A DNA stretch of 64,000 bases from CAZMGV01 sp964621525 [NCBI: uncultured bacterium] (GCA_964621525.1 CAZUMS010000009.1:41732-105731); one strand, 5' to 3'. Positions 43,887 through 54,335 are shown, counted from the stretch's first letter. Notes: generated by a model not told the origin, from the sequence alone. A program made the numbers and translations.

Positions 43887-44861
43887 ATGAAGCTTCCGAC
43901 TGTCCTCGGCAAAAACCTGAAGGTCCCCGTCATCGGGGCGCCGATGTATATCGTTTCCGGCCTCGACCTTGTCATTGAACAATGTAAAGCGGGTATCATC
44001 GGTTCCTTTCCGGCGTTGAATGCCCGTGGCGATGGGGAATTCGAGCGATGGCTGATTAAAATCAACGAAGAACTCGGCAGACACGGCGAAGCGAATCCCG
44101 ATCAACAGGCTGCCGCCTATGCCGTCAATCTCATCGTCAATCCGAAAACCAACAAGCGTTTGCAGGAAGACCTTGAGCTATGTGTGAAATACAAGGTGCC
44201 GATTATCATCACTTCCCTCGGGGCCATGGAAGAAGTCAACCAGGCGGTTCATTCCTATGGCGGAGTGGTGATGCACGACGTGATCAACAATAAATTCGCA
44301 AGAAAGGCCATTGAAAAAGGTGCAGATGGCCTGATCGCCGTGGCAGCCGGTGCCGGTGGGCACGGCGGCATCACTTCTCCCTTCGCGCTGATCCAGGAAA
44401 TCCGGACGTGGTTCGACGGCCCGCTTGCGCTTTCCGGAAGCATTGCCTCCGGCGGTGCGATCCTGGCGGCGCAGGCAATGGGAGCCGATCTCGCCTACAT
44501 CGGCTCGGCATTTATCGCGACCGACGAAGCCAACGCCGATGAAGAATACAAAAAGATGATCACTGAGTGCGATTCCGGTGACATCGTCTACACCGATTAC
44601 TTCACCGGCGTGAACGGGAACTATCTGCTTCCGTCCATTACGAGGTCCGGAATGGACCCGGCCGTTCTGACGGCAAAAGGCCACGGAGAGAAGGCCGCGA
44701 TCAAGGCGGCGCCAGAGGGTGGCGGGAAAGTGTGGAAGGATATCTGGGGCGCCGGGCAGGGGATCGGCGCCGTCAACAGAGTGACGAGTACAAAGGCATT
44801 CGTGGAGCGGCTTGCGAAAGAGTATGAAGCCGCACGCCAGCGTTTGCAGTTCGCAGCCTGA
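43887..44861 (+). CDS. Nitronate monooxygenase-like flavoprotein
   Basis: FMN-binding TIM barrel of 324 aa of the 2-nitropropane dioxygenase family: VPVIGAPMYIVSGLDLVIEQCKAGIIG at the start, AAGAGGHGG (phosphate/substrate loop with His), LSGSIASGGAILAAQAMGADLAYIGSAFIAT (FMN phosphate grip). Many members in lipid catabolic clusters do not act on nitronates; some are enoyl-type reductases or quinone reductases. The start at ATG 43887 has GGAGTG upstream; ATG 43860 lacks one. Confidence 0.82.
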   Translation: MKLPTVLGKNLKVPVIGAPMYIVSGLDLVIEQCKAGIIGSFPALNARGDGEFERWLIKINEELGRHGEANPDQQAAAYAVNLIVNPKTNKRLQEDLELCVKYKVPIIITSLGAMEEVNQAVHSYGGVVMHDVINNKFARKAIEKGADGLIAVAAGAGGHGGITSPFALIQEIRTWFDGPLALSGSIASGGAILAAQAMGADLAYIGSAFIATDEANADEEYKKMITECDSGDIVYTDYFTGVNGNYLLPSITRSGMDPAVLTAKGHGEKAAIKAAPEGGGKVWKDIWGAGQGIGAVNRVTSTKAFVERLAKEYEAARQRLQFAA

Positions 44862-44887
44862 TCTGAAGTTTGATGGGAGAAACGAGC

Positions 44888-46018
44888 ATGGGACCGCTGA
44901 AAGGTTACCGAGTTCTGGAAATCGCCGGCATCGGACCCGGCCCCTTTTGCGGGATGATTCTCTCCGATCTGGGGGCGGAGGTCATCCGTGTGGATCGGGC
45001 AAGCGCGCGCGGCAGCGGCAACAAGTTTGATGTCTTGAGCCGTGGGCGCCGGTCCATTGCAGTAGATCTCAAAAATCCCGGCGGGGTGACAACGGTGTTG
45101 CGTCTCGTGGAGAAGTGTGACGTCCTCTTTGAGGGTTTCCGTCCCGGCGTCATGGAAAAGCTGGGTCTGGGTCCTGAGGCATGTCTGGCTAGAAATGGCA
45201 GGCTCGTCTATGGCCGCATGACTGGCTGGGGCCAACACGGAACGCTCGAAAAGGCCGCAGGGCACGATATCAATTACATCGCAATTAGCGGAGCGTTGCA
45301 CGCTATCGGGCGGGCGGGGGAGAAGCCCGTGCCGCCGCTGAATCTGGTGGGGGACTTCGGTGGCGGTGGAATGCTCCTGGCGCTTGGTATCGTGGCCGCA
45401 CTCCTTGAAGCGCAGAAGTCGGGAAAAGGACAGGTGGTTGACGCCGCCATGACCGACGGCTCCGCGTTGCTCATGGCCATGATGTACGGCTTTCACGGCA
45501 TGGGAACCTGGAGCAATCACCGCGGCAAGAACCTGCTTGATACGGGTGCGCACTTTTACGAAACCTACGAGTGCGCCGACGGCAAATGGGTAGCCATCGG
45601 CTCCATCGAGCCCCAGTTCTATGCGCTGCTCATGGAGAAAGCCGGGCTCACCGATCCCGACTTCAAGAACCAGATGAACATTCCGAAATGGCCGGCACTC
45701 AAAGAGAAGCTGGCCGCCGTGTTCAAGGCGAAGACCCGCGAGCAATGGTGCGAGCTCATGGAAGGCACCGACGTGTGTTTTGCCCCGGTGCTCGACTTTG
45801 ATGAGGCACCCAGGCACCCCCACAACGTGGCCCGCAAGACGTTTGAGGAAATCGGCGGCGTCATCCAGCCGGCCCCCGCCCCCCGGTTTTCCCGGACCCC
45901 AGGTGCGATCCAGGGAGCGCCCGGCAAGGCGGGTGCCCAAACCGACGAAGTTCTCCGGAACTGCGGCTTTTCCACGGACGAGATAACTTCACTCAAGGAG
46001 AGCAAGGCCATCGCGTGA
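44888..46018 (+). CDS. Alpha-methylacyl-CoA racemase (CaiB/BaiF family)
   Basis: Protein of 376 aa. The three residues used by the M. tuberculosis racemase Mcr are at the same numbers: H126 (AAGHDINY), D156 ([10 protein letters not shown]) and E241 (GSIEPQF). The surrounding text, [36 protein letters not shown], is diagnostic and sets it apart from CoA-transferases. It interconverts (R)- and (S)-2-methylacyl-CoA so that acyl-CoA dehydrogenases, which take only the S form, can act. This implies a methyl-branched substrate such as a sterol side chain, pristanate or another isoprenoid. ATG 44888 follows GGGAGA; agreement of the residue numbers supports this start. Confidence 0.92.
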   Translation: MGPLKGYRVLEIAGIGPGPFCGMILSDLGAEVIRVDRASARGSGNKFDVLSRGRRSIAVDLKNPGGVTTVLRLVEKCDVLFEGFRPGVMEKLGLGPEACLARNGRLVYGRMTGWGQHGTLEKAAGHDINYIAISGALHAIGRAGEKPVPPLNLVGDFGGGGMLLALGIVAALLEAQKSGKGQVVDAAMTDGSALLMAMMYGFHGMGTWSNHRGKNLLDTGAHFYETYECADGKWVAIGSIEPQFYALLMEKAGLTDPDFKNQMNIPKWPALKEKLAAVFKAKTREQWCELMEGTDVCFAPVLDFDEAPRHPHNVARKTFEEIGGVIQPAPAPRFSRTPGAIQGAPGKAGAQTDEVLRNCGFSTDEITSLKESKAIA

Positions 46019-46082
46019 CCGGCGCAGCTTGAATGGCCATCGCCGGGGCTCGCGGGATGCTTGGGTTGTCGTCCTGCGCAAA

Positions 46083-46101
46083 TCTAAATCATGAATTTAG
46101 A
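46083..46101. repeat. Inverted repeat across the start codon of the GGDEF gene
   Basis: TCTAAAT (46083-46089), spacer CATGA, ATTTAGA (46095-46101). The spacer contains the ATG start (46091-46093). No Shine-Dalgarno is visible upstream. It could be an operator or an RNA hairpin that exposes the start codon in its loop. Confidence 0.5.
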
Positions 46102-47239
46102 GGAACATCTTGGTGAATTGGCGAGGTGGTCGTTGGCGGCCAGGGTACGGGCCATCCTCCTGGGGCACATCGCGTTCTTTCTCATCGGAATCTGTATCTT
46201 CGGTTTTTCCACCCTTCTGCTGGGGCAAAACAGGTCAGAGGTCAGCCTGTACCTCGGAGGATTTCCCTCGCTTCTGGCAGCGGCATCGGGTGTCTGCCTG
46301 TTTCTCTTTCTGATCGGACATCTGGTGCAGCGGCACTGGCCGGAAAGCCGGGTCTACGGAACGCTGGCCTTCGTGGCGCTCCTCGGTTTCGACACGGTGA
46401 TCTTCATTGAAATGGGCCTGTTCTCCCCGATCACCTGGCTCTCGATCATGGGAGTGGCGGCCGTCCTGTTCGCGCTTTTCGAGCGAACGACAGTCTGGCT
46501 GATCCTGTCTCTGGTACTGGGTGCCTTCGGCGCCTATAGCGGATTCGTTGCGCTCGGTGAAATGCCGTACAGGGACCTGCTCTCTGACATGACGGGGAAT
46601 TCCGTCAACGCATCGGGGACCTGGCTGCTCATGCACTGGATCATGACCGTGCCTATCGCCGTTGCCGGAATCTGGCTTCTGGGGGCCCTTCTGGGCGGTT
46701 GGCACAAGAGGGAGCGCAGATTCGAAAGCGCTTCCGTCACCGATCCCCTCACCAGGGCCTTCAACCGGCGCCGGTTCATGGAGCAGCTCCATCGGTTATG
46801 TGAATCCGAGCGCGCCGACGAGCGGCCGTTTGCGGTCGCCATTTTCGATCTGGATTATTTCAAGAAGATCAACGACACCCACGGGCATGCGACGGGTGAC
46901 CTCGTACTGCAGATCGTAGCGAGCGTCTTGAAGAACACGTTGAGGGAGGGCGACCTTGTCGCCAGATTCGGGGGAGAAGAGTTCGCGGCTCTTCTCCCGA
47001 GATGCAGTGCAGAGAGCGCCTTTGTCATCGCGGAGCGATGCCGGCAAGCAATCGAGTCTCAAAGAATTCCGACGAAGGCGAAGGGTATCACCCAGATCTC
47101 TACGAGCGTGGGGATCTCCATCGCAGTTTCCAGCGCAGTCTCTGCCGAGGAAATTCTGGAGGAGGCAGACAAGGCCCTTTATCAGGCCAAGGAAGCAGGC
47201 AGAAACCGGTCGGTGCTTTCCGTCGGCAGGCACAAATGA
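46091..47239 (+). CDS. Membrane diguanylate cyclase (GGDEF domain)
   Basis: Protein of 382 aa. About six N-terminal membrane segments (AILLGHIAFFLIGICIFGFSTLLLG; GVCLFLFLIGHLV; WLSIMGVAAVLFALF; IPIAVAGIWLLGALLGG-like) form a sensor domain. The C-terminal GGDEF domain has DPLTRAFNRRRFMEQL, AIFDLDYFKKINDTHGHATGD and the active-site RFGGEEFAALLP. It should make c-di-GMP from GTP. It is an odd guest in the catabolic island and carries no visible link to the enzymes. It converges on the tetR gene with a 4-nt gap. Confidence 0.88.
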   Translation: MNLEEHLGELARWSLAARVRAILLGHIAFFLIGICIFGFSTLLLGQNRSEVSLYLGGFPSLLAAASGVCLFLFLIGHLVQRHWPESRVYGTLAFVALLGFDTVIFIEMGLFSPITWLSIMGVAAVLFALFERTTVWLILSLVLGAFGAYSGFVALGEMPYRDLLSDMTGNSVNASGTWLLMHWIMTVPIAVAGIWLLGALLGGWHKRERRFESASVTDPLTRAFNRRRFMEQLHRLCESERADERPFAVAIFDLDYFKKINDTHGHATGDLVLQIVASVLKNTLREGDLVARFGGEEFAALLPRCSAESAFVIAERCRQAIESQRIPTKAKGITQISTSVGISIAVSSAVSAEEILEEADKALYQAKEAGRNRSVLSVGRHK

Positions 47240-47243
47240 GCAT

Positions 47244-47852
47244 TCAGCTGGCGCTCCGGGTCCCCAGCAGGCTCTGTGCGGTAGAAACGATCTCGTCGAT
47301 AAGGACTTCTTCGGTAACGCCTTCCGGCAACCCGGTCGCGACTCCCAGAAAGATGCCCAGCACGGTGTTTGTCAGTAGAAACGCTTTCGCATCCAGGTTC
47401 TGAATTGTCCGTCCGCCGGCCAGCGAAATCAGGACAAATCGCAGCGTCGCTTCAAGACGGGTGGTCAGTTTGATGACCGCCGGATGTTTCATCACCCCGG
47501 GAAAATTGCTCAACAGGATCTTCACGCTTCTGGCGCGGCGGGAAACCTCGGTCATTGTCACGCGAAGAGCATGGCGCAATCCGTCTACCGGTCCGAGCTC
47601 GATGATCTTCAGCAGACCCAATTCGACTGCTTTCCAGACCTCCGCTGCCTCAAAGTCGAGAGCGGCGAGAATGATGTCGTCACGGTCCTCGAAATACTCG
47701 TACAGCGAGGCCAGTCCGATTCCGGCTTCCTTGGCTATTCTAACCGTTGTTGCCCGGTGATAGCCCTCGCGCTCAATAATCCGAAGGGTATGTCGGATTA
47801 TATCGTCGACTTTCTGCTTGGAGCGTTTCTGCTGCGGTATTCTTCTAGGCAT
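47244..47852 (-). CDS. TetR-family transcriptional regulator
   Basis: Protein of 202 aa. N-terminal HTH: VDDIIRHTLRIIEREGYHRATTVRIAKEAGIGLASLYEYFEDRDDIILAAL, a textbook TetR domain. The C-terminal ligand domain is all-helical and unassigned. It is divergent from the aldehyde dehydrogenase gene, so it likely represses that operon and itself. In the intergenic AT-rich stretch there is a near-palindrome centred on TACGTA (47919-47932) and CATAT-CA-ATATG over the tetR start (47850-47861), both possible binding sites. Confidence 0.87.
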   Translation of the reverse strand: MPRRIPQQKRSKQKVDDIIRHTLRIIEREGYHRATTVRIAKEAGIGLASLYEYFEDRDDIILAALDFEAAEVWKAVELGLLKIIELGPVDGLRHALRVTMTEVSRRARSVKILLSNFPGVMKHPAVIKLTTRLEATLRFVLISLAGGRTIQNLDAKAFLLTNTVLGIFLGVATGLPEGVTEEVLIDEIVSTAQSLLGTRSAS

Positions 47853-48002
47853 ATCAATATGTTACACGAAAAATTGCATTTCAAAAATCTAGGATCAGAA
47901 TTATATTGAACCCGATAGATATTACGTATTATGCTGCCATGCGTCAGCGCCGCGAATGCACGATCTGCAGCATTTGTCAGACCATCCACGTTGGAGTGCC
48001 CC

Positions 48003-49397
48003 GTGCAAACAAGTGATCAGAAATTGGAACCGGCCGTCGACGAACTCAGATCGTATTTCGACGGAGGTTCCACGCGAGATTACCAGTGGCGCCAGCAGCA
48101 GCTGACGGGGCTTCTCAAGTTTCTGTACAAGGAAAGAGATGCGATTCAGCAGGCCCTCAGAGCGGATCTGAGTAAGAACAAGGCCGCTGCGACCGGTGAA
48201 TCCATTCCAACGGGCATGGAAATACTGGTCGCCAAGCGCAATCTCAGGCGCTGGATGCGCGACGAGCGCGTGGGAACGTCCTTGTTGCTTGCGCCTGGCA
48301 GCAGCTTCGTTCGCCGGGAACCGCTGGGTGTGGTGCTCATTTTTGGAGCCTGGAACTACCCGCTTCACTTGACCCTGACCCCGCTGGCTGGCGCGCTGGC
48401 TGCGGGAAATTGCGTGGTTCTGAAGCCATCCGAGCTTGCGCCAGCGATGTCGAACCTGCTGGCCGCCAGGCTTCATGAATACGTAGATCCCGCTGCCGTG
48501 AAAGTGGTGGAAGGCGGCCCGGCCGTGGCGGAGGAGCTGCTTGACCTGGAGTTCGGCCACATCTTTTACACGGGCAACGGCGCAATCGGCAGCCGGGTGA
48601 TGCAAGCGGCGGCAAAGAACCTGACGCCGGTGACCCTTGAGCTGGGCGGCAAGTCACCGGTCATCGTGGAGAAAAGCGCGGACCTTCAGACCACCGCCAG
48701 GCGTATTTCTCTCGGGAAGTGGGCCAACGCGGGGCAGACCTGTGTTGCTCCGGATTATGTGCTGGTCGAAAAGACGGTTGAAGAGAACCTGTTACGCGCT
48801 CTCAAGGAAACGCTCGTCGATTTTTACGGACCCGAGCCGAGGAATAATCCGGCATTTGGGAAGATCGTCAATCAGCGTCACGTCGAGCGGCTTAAGGGTT
48901 TGCTGGGTTCGGGCCGGATTGTGGCCGGTGGCGAGGTGAATGCTGCCGACCGTTACGTCGCCCCGACGATATTGCGCGATGTACGCGGCGATGAACCCGT
49001 GATGCAGGAAGAGATATTCGGGCCCATTCTTCCCGTTATTCCCGTGGAATCAGTCGGTCACGCGATCCGGTTCATCAACGCGCGCGCCAAGCCCCTGGCG
49101 CTTTATCTCTTCACCAAAGACAAGGCGGTCGAACGGGATGTGCTTGCACGGACCAGCTCCGGCGGCGTTTGCATCAATCATGTGGCCTTGCAGCTCGCGA
49201 ACCCGAATCTCCCGTTCGGCGGCGTGGGGGCCAGCGGGATGGGTGCCTATCATGGCAAGGCATCTTTCGAGACTTTCAGCCACCGGAAAGCCGTGCTGAA
49301 AAAATCCTTCTTCTTCGATCCGGACTTCATGTACCCCTCGTTCAAAAAGAATAAGGCACGAAAGGCGAACCACCAGCATGGCAACAGCAGCAAGTAG
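48003..49397 (+). CDS. Aldehyde dehydrogenase (coniferyl/fatty-aldehyde dehydrogenase type)
   Basis: NAD(P)-dependent ALDH of 464 aa. PLGVVLIFGAWNYPLHLTLTPL, ELGGKSPVIV (general-base Glu), GKWANAGQTCVAPDYVLV (catalytic Cys), EEIFGPILPVI, and the C-terminal hydrophobic FDPDFMYPSF tail typical of ALDH3-like enzymes acting on long aliphatic or aryl aldehydes. The start is GTG at 48003 with TTGGAG upstream; ATG at 47931 would add 24 residues unlike the family. It would oxidise the aldehyde produced by the P450s to an acid. The gene end overlaps the next gene by 20 nt. Confidence 0.87.
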   Translation: MQTSDQKLEPAVDELRSYFDGGSTRDYQWRQQQLTGLLKFLYKERDAIQQALRADLSKNKAAATGESIPTGMEILVAKRNLRRWMRDERVGTSLLLAPGSSFVRREPLGVVLIFGAWNYPLHLTLTPLAGALAAGNCVVLKPSELAPAMSNLLAARLHEYVDPAAVKVVEGGPAVAEELLDLEFGHIFYTGNGAIGSRVMQAAAKNLTPVTLELGGKSPVIVEKSADLQTTARRISLGKWANAGQTCVAPDYVLVEKTVEENLLRALKETLVDFYGPEPRNNPAFGKIVNQRHVERLKGLLGSGRIVAGGEVNAADRYVAPTILRDVRGDEPVMQEEIFGPILPVIPVESVGHAIRFINARAKPLALYLFTKDKAVERDVLARTSSGGVCINHVALQLANPNLPFGGVGASGMGAYHGKASFETFSHRKAVLKKSFFFDPDFMYPSFKKNKARKANHQHGNSSK

Positions 49398-50475
49398 CGG
49401 AACCCGAATCAGCGGCAAAACCCTTGTCACCGGCGGAGCCGGCTTCATCGGCTCGCATGTGGTCCGGGGACTGCTCAAGGAAGGCCGCGAGGTCCGTGTC
49501 ATGACCCTGCCGGGTGAAAACACCCGCAACCTCAAGGAACTGGATGTGGAAATCGTTGAGGGAAATCTCACCGATCCCGCCTCTCTCAAGGGCGCCGTGA
49601 AGGGGTGCTCGCGCGTCTTCCACCTGGCGGCGATATACACCGACTGGTTGCCGCGGCCGGAGACCATGTTCGAGGTGAACTGCATCGGCTCCCTCAATCT
49701 GCTTTGGGAAGCGCTTCGTAACGGTGTGGAGAAGGTCGTCTACACCTCCTCGGTTGTGGCGCTGGGACTCGAACCTGACGGAATCAACGACGAACAGACG
49801 CGATTCAACTGCTGGTCGGCGAATATGGACTATTCGCGTTCAAAGTGGCTTTCCGAACAGGAGGCACTGACCTTCTGCCGTAACGGGCTCGATATCAGTG
49901 TCTGCTGTCCCGGCATGCCTTACGGGGCGGGAGACATAGGCCCCACGCCGACCGGAAAGCTGCTCCTTGGGGCGGCGAAGTCCATGCCGCGCTTTGTGCC
50001 GGATAACTACATGTCGGTCGTCGACGTCGACGATGTCGCACGCGGGCATCTGCTCGCCGAAAAGAAGGGCAAGAACGGCGAGCGTTACATCCTGACCAAC
50101 GCCAACATCAAAATGAGCGAATTCATGCAGACCGTGGCCGAGACGGTCGGCCGGACGGCTAATCCGTTGGGGCTTTCTCCGCAGATCATAGAGGTGGCCG
50201 CTCCCATTGGCGACATTCTCGAACAGCGGGCCTGGAAAACGAAGAAGAAGCCTGCTCTCACCGGCGGGAGCATACGCTACGCCGCCCGCAATTTCCGCTT
50301 CAGTAATGAAAAGGCAAAGAGGGAACTGGGCATGGAATTCACACCGATGAAGACGGCCATCTGCAAGGCTTTCGACTGGTTCATTCGTGAAGGCCGGATC
50401 AAGGACCCCAAATTCATCGCGGATTTCAACAAACACGGGGCGCGCGAGATCGAAGGGCTGGTCCGGGAATACTGA
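49378..50475 (+). CDS. NAD-dependent epimerase/3-beta-hydroxysteroid dehydrogenase-like protein
   Basis: Extended-SDR protein of 365 aa. VTGGAGFIGSHVVRGLLKEGREVRVMT cofactor motif, VFHLAAIYTDW, YTSSVVALG (Ser), catalytic MDYSRSKWLSE (YxxxK). It lacks nucleotide-sugar binding features and is closer to 3-beta-HSD/dihydroflavonol reductase-type enzymes that oxidise sterol-like or terpenoid alcohols. It overlaps the ALDH gene and is followed after 10 nt by a UbiB-like gene. Confidence 0.82.
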   Translation: MATAASSGTRISGKTLVTGGAGFIGSHVVRGLLKEGREVRVMTLPGENTRNLKELDVEIVEGNLTDPASLKGAVKGCSRVFHLAAIYTDWLPRPETMFEVNCIGSLNLLWEALRNGVEKVVYTSSVVALGLEPDGINDEQTRFNCWSANMDYSRSKWLSEQEALTFCRNGLDISVCCPGMPYGAGDIGPTPTGKLLLGAAKSMPRFVPDNYMSVVDVDDVARGHLLAEKKGKNGERYILTNANIKMSEFMQTVAETVGRTANPLGLSPQIIEVAAPIGDILEQRAWKTKKKPALTGGSIRYAARNFRFSNEKAKRELGMEFTPMKTAICKAFDWFIREGRIKDPKFIADFNKHGAREIEGLVREY

Positions 50476-50485
50476 GGGAGCAGCG

Positions 50486-51775
50486 ATGGGGATCCTCCTT
50501 TTCATATTCCGGCTTGCCGAGCTTTTTGTCTTCGGTGCTTTCTACAGCTTGCGCTTTCTCTACCAGGCAACATTGGGCCGCCTGATGGGGCACGGCGGAT
50601 CGTTTCCCGAACTCGTCGGCCGGCTCTTGACCGACCTGTTCGAAGCCCTTGGAGCGACTTTTGTCAAAGTGGGACAGGTCATCAGCACGCGTCCGGATGT
50701 TTTCCCGCCGGCCGTCATTCGCGAACTCAAACGGCTTCGCTCCGACGTGGCACCATTCAGCCAGAAACTGATCCCCGGGCTTGTCCAGCAGGCTTACGGC
50801 CAGCCGATCGAAAAAGTCTTCGCCGAATTCGAAATGACTCCGATCGCCTCGGCAAGCGTGGCGCATGTGCATCGCGCCCGGCTCCATGACGGCAGGCAGG
50901 TCGCGGTAAAAATCCGTCGCCCCGGCCAGATCAGGCGGGTCAAGTATGACCTGTGGGTGCTGAAAATATTTGCGCGTATTCTCAGCGTAATCCCGGGACT
51001 CTCCGTCGTCGATCTGCCCAGCATGATCGATGAGTTCACCCAGGCGATCTACAAGCAGCTCGACTTCAGGACCGAGGCGGAAAACAACCGCCGGTTCCAG
51101 CGCAATTTCAGGAATGCCGCCCATATCAAGATTCCGGGTCTGGTTGAGGAACTCTGCAACGAGTCCATGCTGGTGATGGAGTTTCTGGATGGTCTTCAAG
51201 GCGTGGAGGAAACCGACCTGCCACAGCGCGACAAGTCGGTGGCGGCAGCGTCTCTCTTCGATGCCCTGTTTCAGATGGTCCTCCTCGACGGCTTCGTCCA
51301 CGCGGACATGCATCCGGGAAATGTCTTCGTACGCAAGGGCGGGGAGATCGTGCTTCTCGATCTGGGACTCGCGACCGAGAGCGAACCCAGGCTGCGAAAG
51401 CACATTACGGATTATTTCATCGGCATGATGACCAGAAACGGACGGCTCTGTGCGAAAGCCATCGTCGAAGGCGCGCTCTCGCCGCCGGCGAAACTGGACT
51501 ACGCCGCATTCGAACGGGACACCATCGCCTCCATCGACCGGAATGCCGGGAAAAACCTCCAGGAGTTCGAGACCACCCAGGCGATCGTCGAGCTGCTCGA
51601 CATCATGAGGCGGTACCGCATTCGCACGGACCCCAGACTCACGAACATCTTCCTCTCCATCGTCGTCCTCGAGGGGCTCACCGGCATGCTCGATCCCACG
51701 CTGGTTTTCGACGCCGCGGGGCAGAAATTCATAGCCGAACGCATGGGTGGACAAGCCAGCGTAGCGGTCAATTGA
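50486..51775 (+). CDS. UbiB/AarF/ABC1-family atypical kinase
   Basis: Protein of 429 aa. Two N-terminal hydrophobic stretches, then the ADCK hallmarks: [20 protein letters not shown] (KxGQ), [13 protein letters not shown] (ATP-site Lys), [15 protein letters not shown] (ExD-type), [13 protein letters not shown] (catalytic loop) and VLLDLGLA (metal Asp). The family supports synthesis or handling of isoprenoid quinones and other lipids and is an ATPase more than a kinase. ATG 50486 follows GAGGGAG. Its place amid catabolic genes is unusual; a role in moving hydrophobic substrate is speculative. Confidence 0.87.
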   Translation: MGILLFIFRLAELFVFGAFYSLRFLYQATLGRLMGHGGSFPELVGRLLTDLFEALGATFVKVGQVISTRPDVFPPAVIRELKRLRSDVAPFSQKLIPGLVQQAYGQPIEKVFAEFEMTPIASASVAHVHRARLHDGRQVAVKIRRPGQIRRVKYDLWVLKIFARILSVIPGLSVVDLPSMIDEFTQAIYKQLDFRTEAENNRRFQRNFRNAAHIKIPGLVEELCNESMLVMEFLDGLQGVEETDLPQRDKSVAAASLFDALFQMVLLDGFVHADMHPGNVFVRKGGEIVLLDLGLATESEPRLRKHITDYFIGMMTRNGRLCAKAIVEGALSPPAKLDYAAFERDTIASIDRNAGKNLQEFETTQAIVELLDIMRRYRIRTDPRLTNIFLSIVVLEGLTGMLDPTLVFDAAGQKFIAERMGGQASVAVN

Positions 51776-51846
51776 GAATTATCCGAAAGATAACCGGGCC
51801 TGATTCAGGCAAGCGAAAAAACGGCAGAACCAAAGGAGTATTCGCA

Positions 51847-53043
51847 GTGAGCAGAAAAGTATTTGTGGTGGGTGTTGGAATGACCAAGTTCGAAAAGCCC
51901 GGTGCCAGGGGCAAGGAATGGAACTACCCGCAAATGGCGAAGGAAGCCGGCGAAAAGGCGCTGAAAGACGCAGGTATCTCCTACGACAAAGTTCAGCAGG
52001 TGGCTGCCGGCTATGTCTATGGCGACTCCACCTGCGGCGAGACGGCCGTTTACCAGTTCGGCTATACGGGCGTGCCAATCTACAACGTCAATAACAACTG
52101 CTCGACCGGCTCCACGGCGCTGTTCATGGCCAAGCAATTCATCGAAGGCGGGCTCGCCGACTGCACCATGGCCATCGGTTTCGAGAAGATGGAGAAGGGC
52201 TCCCTGAAGGGGCACTTCCCCGATCACACGCCGCCGTTCAGGGATGCCGCCTTGCGGATGGTCAAGCTCCGCGGCTTCCAGCCCAAGCCCCCTGCGCCTC
52301 AGATGTTCGGCAACGGCGGCCGGGACCACATGGACAAGTTCGGCACAACGCCCGAACACTTCGCCAAGATCGGCTGGAAGAACCACAAGCACTCGGTGAA
52401 CAACCCCTACTCGCAGTTCCAGGAGGAATACAGTCTCAAGGACATCCTGGATGCGCCGATGGTCTACGAGCCCCTGACAAAGCTCCAGTGCTGCCCCACT
52501 TCCGACGGCGCCGGCTGCGCAATCCTGGCGAGCGAGGATTTCGTCAAAAAGCACAACCTCCAGAACAAGGCCGTTGAGATCATCGGCATGGCCATGTCTA
52601 CCGACGGTCCGGAAACCCTCGAGCAGGACTGCCGCTACATCGTCGGCTACGGCATGACCCAGCGCGCCTCGAAATCCGTCTACGCGCAGGCCGGCGTCGG
52701 CATTGACGATGTCGACGTCATCGAACTCCACGACTGTTTCAGCGCCAACGAGCTGCTCACCTACGAGGCGCTCGGTCTCTGCCCGGAGGGCAAGGCGGGC
52801 GAATATATCGACAAGAACGCCTTCACCTATGGCGGCAAATGCGTGGTGAACCCCTCCGGGGGACTCATCTCCAAGGGCCATCCCCTGGGTGCGACGGGCC
52901 TTGCACAGTGTGCAGAACTCAACTGGCAGCTCAGGGGCGAAGCCGACAAGCGCCAGGTAACGGACGCCAAGGTCGCGCTGCAGCACAACCTGGGTCTGGG
53001 CGGTGCGGCGGTTGTCACCATGTACCGCAAGGCGCAGTTCTAG
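51847..53043 (+). CDS. Thiolase, sterol carrier protein X type
   Basis: Thiolase of 398 aa without an SCP2 tail. Nucleophile C85 in [14 protein letters not shown]295/C297 in [11 protein letters not shown], and H345 in [18 protein letters not shown]. The pattern [24 protein letters not shown] marks the SCP-x/Ltp branch that cleaves branched-chain and sterol 3-oxoacyl-CoA esters. The start is GTG 51847 behind AAGGAG; the earlier ATG (51772) overlaps the ubiB-like gene end and lacks homology. It precedes the P450 trio by 44 nt. Confidence 0.88.
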   Translation: MSRKVFVVGVGMTKFEKPGARGKEWNYPQMAKEAGEKALKDAGISYDKVQQVAAGYVYGDSTCGETAVYQFGYTGVPIYNVNNNCSTGSTALFMAKQFIEGGLADCTMAIGFEKMEKGSLKGHFPDHTPPFRDAALRMVKLRGFQPKPPAPQMFGNGGRDHMDKFGTTPEHFAKIGWKNHKHSVNNPYSQFQEEYSLKDILDAPMVYEPLTKLQCCPTSDGAGCAILASEDFVKKHNLQNKAVEIIGMAMSTDGPETLEQDCRYIVGYGMTQRASKSVYAQAGVGIDDVDVIELHDCFSANELLTYEALGLCPEGKAGEYIDKNAFTYGGKCVVNPSGGLISKGHPLGATGLAQCAELNWQLRGEADKRQVTDAKVALQHNLGLGGAAVVTMYRKAQF

Positions 53044-53087
53044 CACCGTCAAACCAGGACAACCGTCTCAAGTTGGGGGAGCGTGAA

Positions 53088-54335
53088 ATGGACGACAACT
53101 ACATCGCCAATAATATTCTGAACGCCCAGCGGATCGGGAAAAGCTGGTTCCCGCACGACCTCTACACGGAACTTCGCACCCGGCCGGCGCTCACCTGGCT
53201 CGAACCTGACGGGTTCAATCCGTTCTGGGCCATCGTGAAGCACGCGGATATCACCGAGATTTCCACTCAGCCGGACAAGTTCATCAACGCACCCCGGACG
53301 ATCATCTCAGACCGTATCAGAGACAGGGTGCAGGCGGCAGCTCCGAAGATGCTTATCAACATGGACCCACCCGAGCACCGCGCCTATCGCAGATTTGTCA
53401 ATGCGTGGTTCGTGCCCCGCAATATCAAACGGCTGGAAGATCGCATGCGCCGCTCCGCGACGGATCTTGTCGACATGATGTCCGCCGCGGGCACCTGGAA
53501 CGGTGATTTCGTTTTCGATATCGCGGCCATTCACCCCCTGCGGCTCATCACGCACCTCTTTGATCTTCCGGATACCGAGGAGAAGCGCCTGATCGAGATC
53601 GCCAACCAGGCTTTCGGAACCGAAGACCCGGAGTTCAGGGTGGGGGGCGGGACTGAAACCGATATGATGGGGCAGCTCATGCAGGTCATGAGATATTTCA
53701 ACGAGCTGCTCCAGGCGCGCAGGAAAAAGCCCGGTGAGGACCTGGCTTCGGCCATTGCAACCGCCGAGATCAACGGCAAGCCCATAGGGATGATGGAGGC
53801 CATCGGATACTACTTCATCATCCTGACGGCCGGCCATGAGACCACGCGTACTGCGATGAGCGGCGGGATGCATGCACTCCTGCAGAACCCGGCGGAGCTG
53901 CGCAAACTCAAAGCCAATCCGAATCTCGTGGAGCCGGCAGTGGAAGAGATGATCCGCTGGACCAGTCCCGTCAGCCAGTTCGGCCGCACGGCGGTGGAGG
54001 ACTACAACCTTCGCGGCGTGACGATCAGGAAAGGGCAGTCGGTGTGTCTGTTCTACGGCGCGGCCAACCGGGACGAGGAAATCTTTGAAGACCCGTTCGC
54101 GTTCCGGATTGATCGAAACCCCAATCCTCACCTCGGGTTCGGTATCGGAGAGCATTTCTGTCTGGGAGCGTCGCTCGCCCGCCTGGAGATGAATGTCTTT
54201 TTCGAGGAGTTCATCAGGCGCGTGGACGTGGACTCCATCGAGCAGACCGGAGATGCCGAATACATGTCCACGTTCTTCGTCGGCGGTGTCAAGCACCTGC
54301 CGATGCGATGCTCGATTGCAAAGAAGGCCGCCTGA
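53088..54335 (+). CDS. Cytochrome P450, copy 1 of 3
   Basis: Soluble P450 of 415 aa. I-helix LTAGHETTRTA (248-257, acid-threonine pair), ExxR E287-R290 (EEMIRW), heme ligand Cys358 in FGIGEHFCLGASLAR. The sequence style (QPDKFINAPR, MDPPEHRAYRRFVNAWFVPRNI, SPVSQFGRTA, FYGAANRDEEIF) is that of the CYP124/125/142-like bacterial group that hydroxylates terminal methyls of sterol and isoprenoid chains. It is followed at 23 nt by copy 2. The three copies are close paralogues; no reductase gene is in the window. Confidence 0.92.
   Translation: MDDNYIANNILNAQRIGKSWFPHDLYTELRTRPALTWLEPDGFNPFWAIVKHADITEISTQPDKFINAPRTIISDRIRDRVQAAAPKMLINMDPPEHRAYRRFVNAWFVPRNIKRLEDRMRRSATDLVDMMSAAGTWNGDFVFDIAAIHPLRLITHLFDLPDTEEKRLIEIANQAFGTEDPEFRVGGGTETDMMGQLMQVMRYFNELLQARRKKPGEDLASAIATAEINGKPIGMMEAIGYYFIILTAGHETTRTAMSGGMHALLQNPAELRKLKANPNLVEPAVEEMIRWTSPVSQFGRTAVEDYNLRGVTIRKGQSVCLFYGAANRDEEIFEDPFAFRIDRNPNPHLGFGIGEHFCLGASLARLEMNVFFEEFIRRVDVDSIEQTGDAEYMSTFFVGGVKHLPMRCSIAKKAA

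Noticed and set aside
47850-47861. CATAT-CA-ATATG over the tetR start as a firm operator
   Set aside because: The arms are only five bases in AT-rich DNA; kept only as a possibility in the tetR entry.
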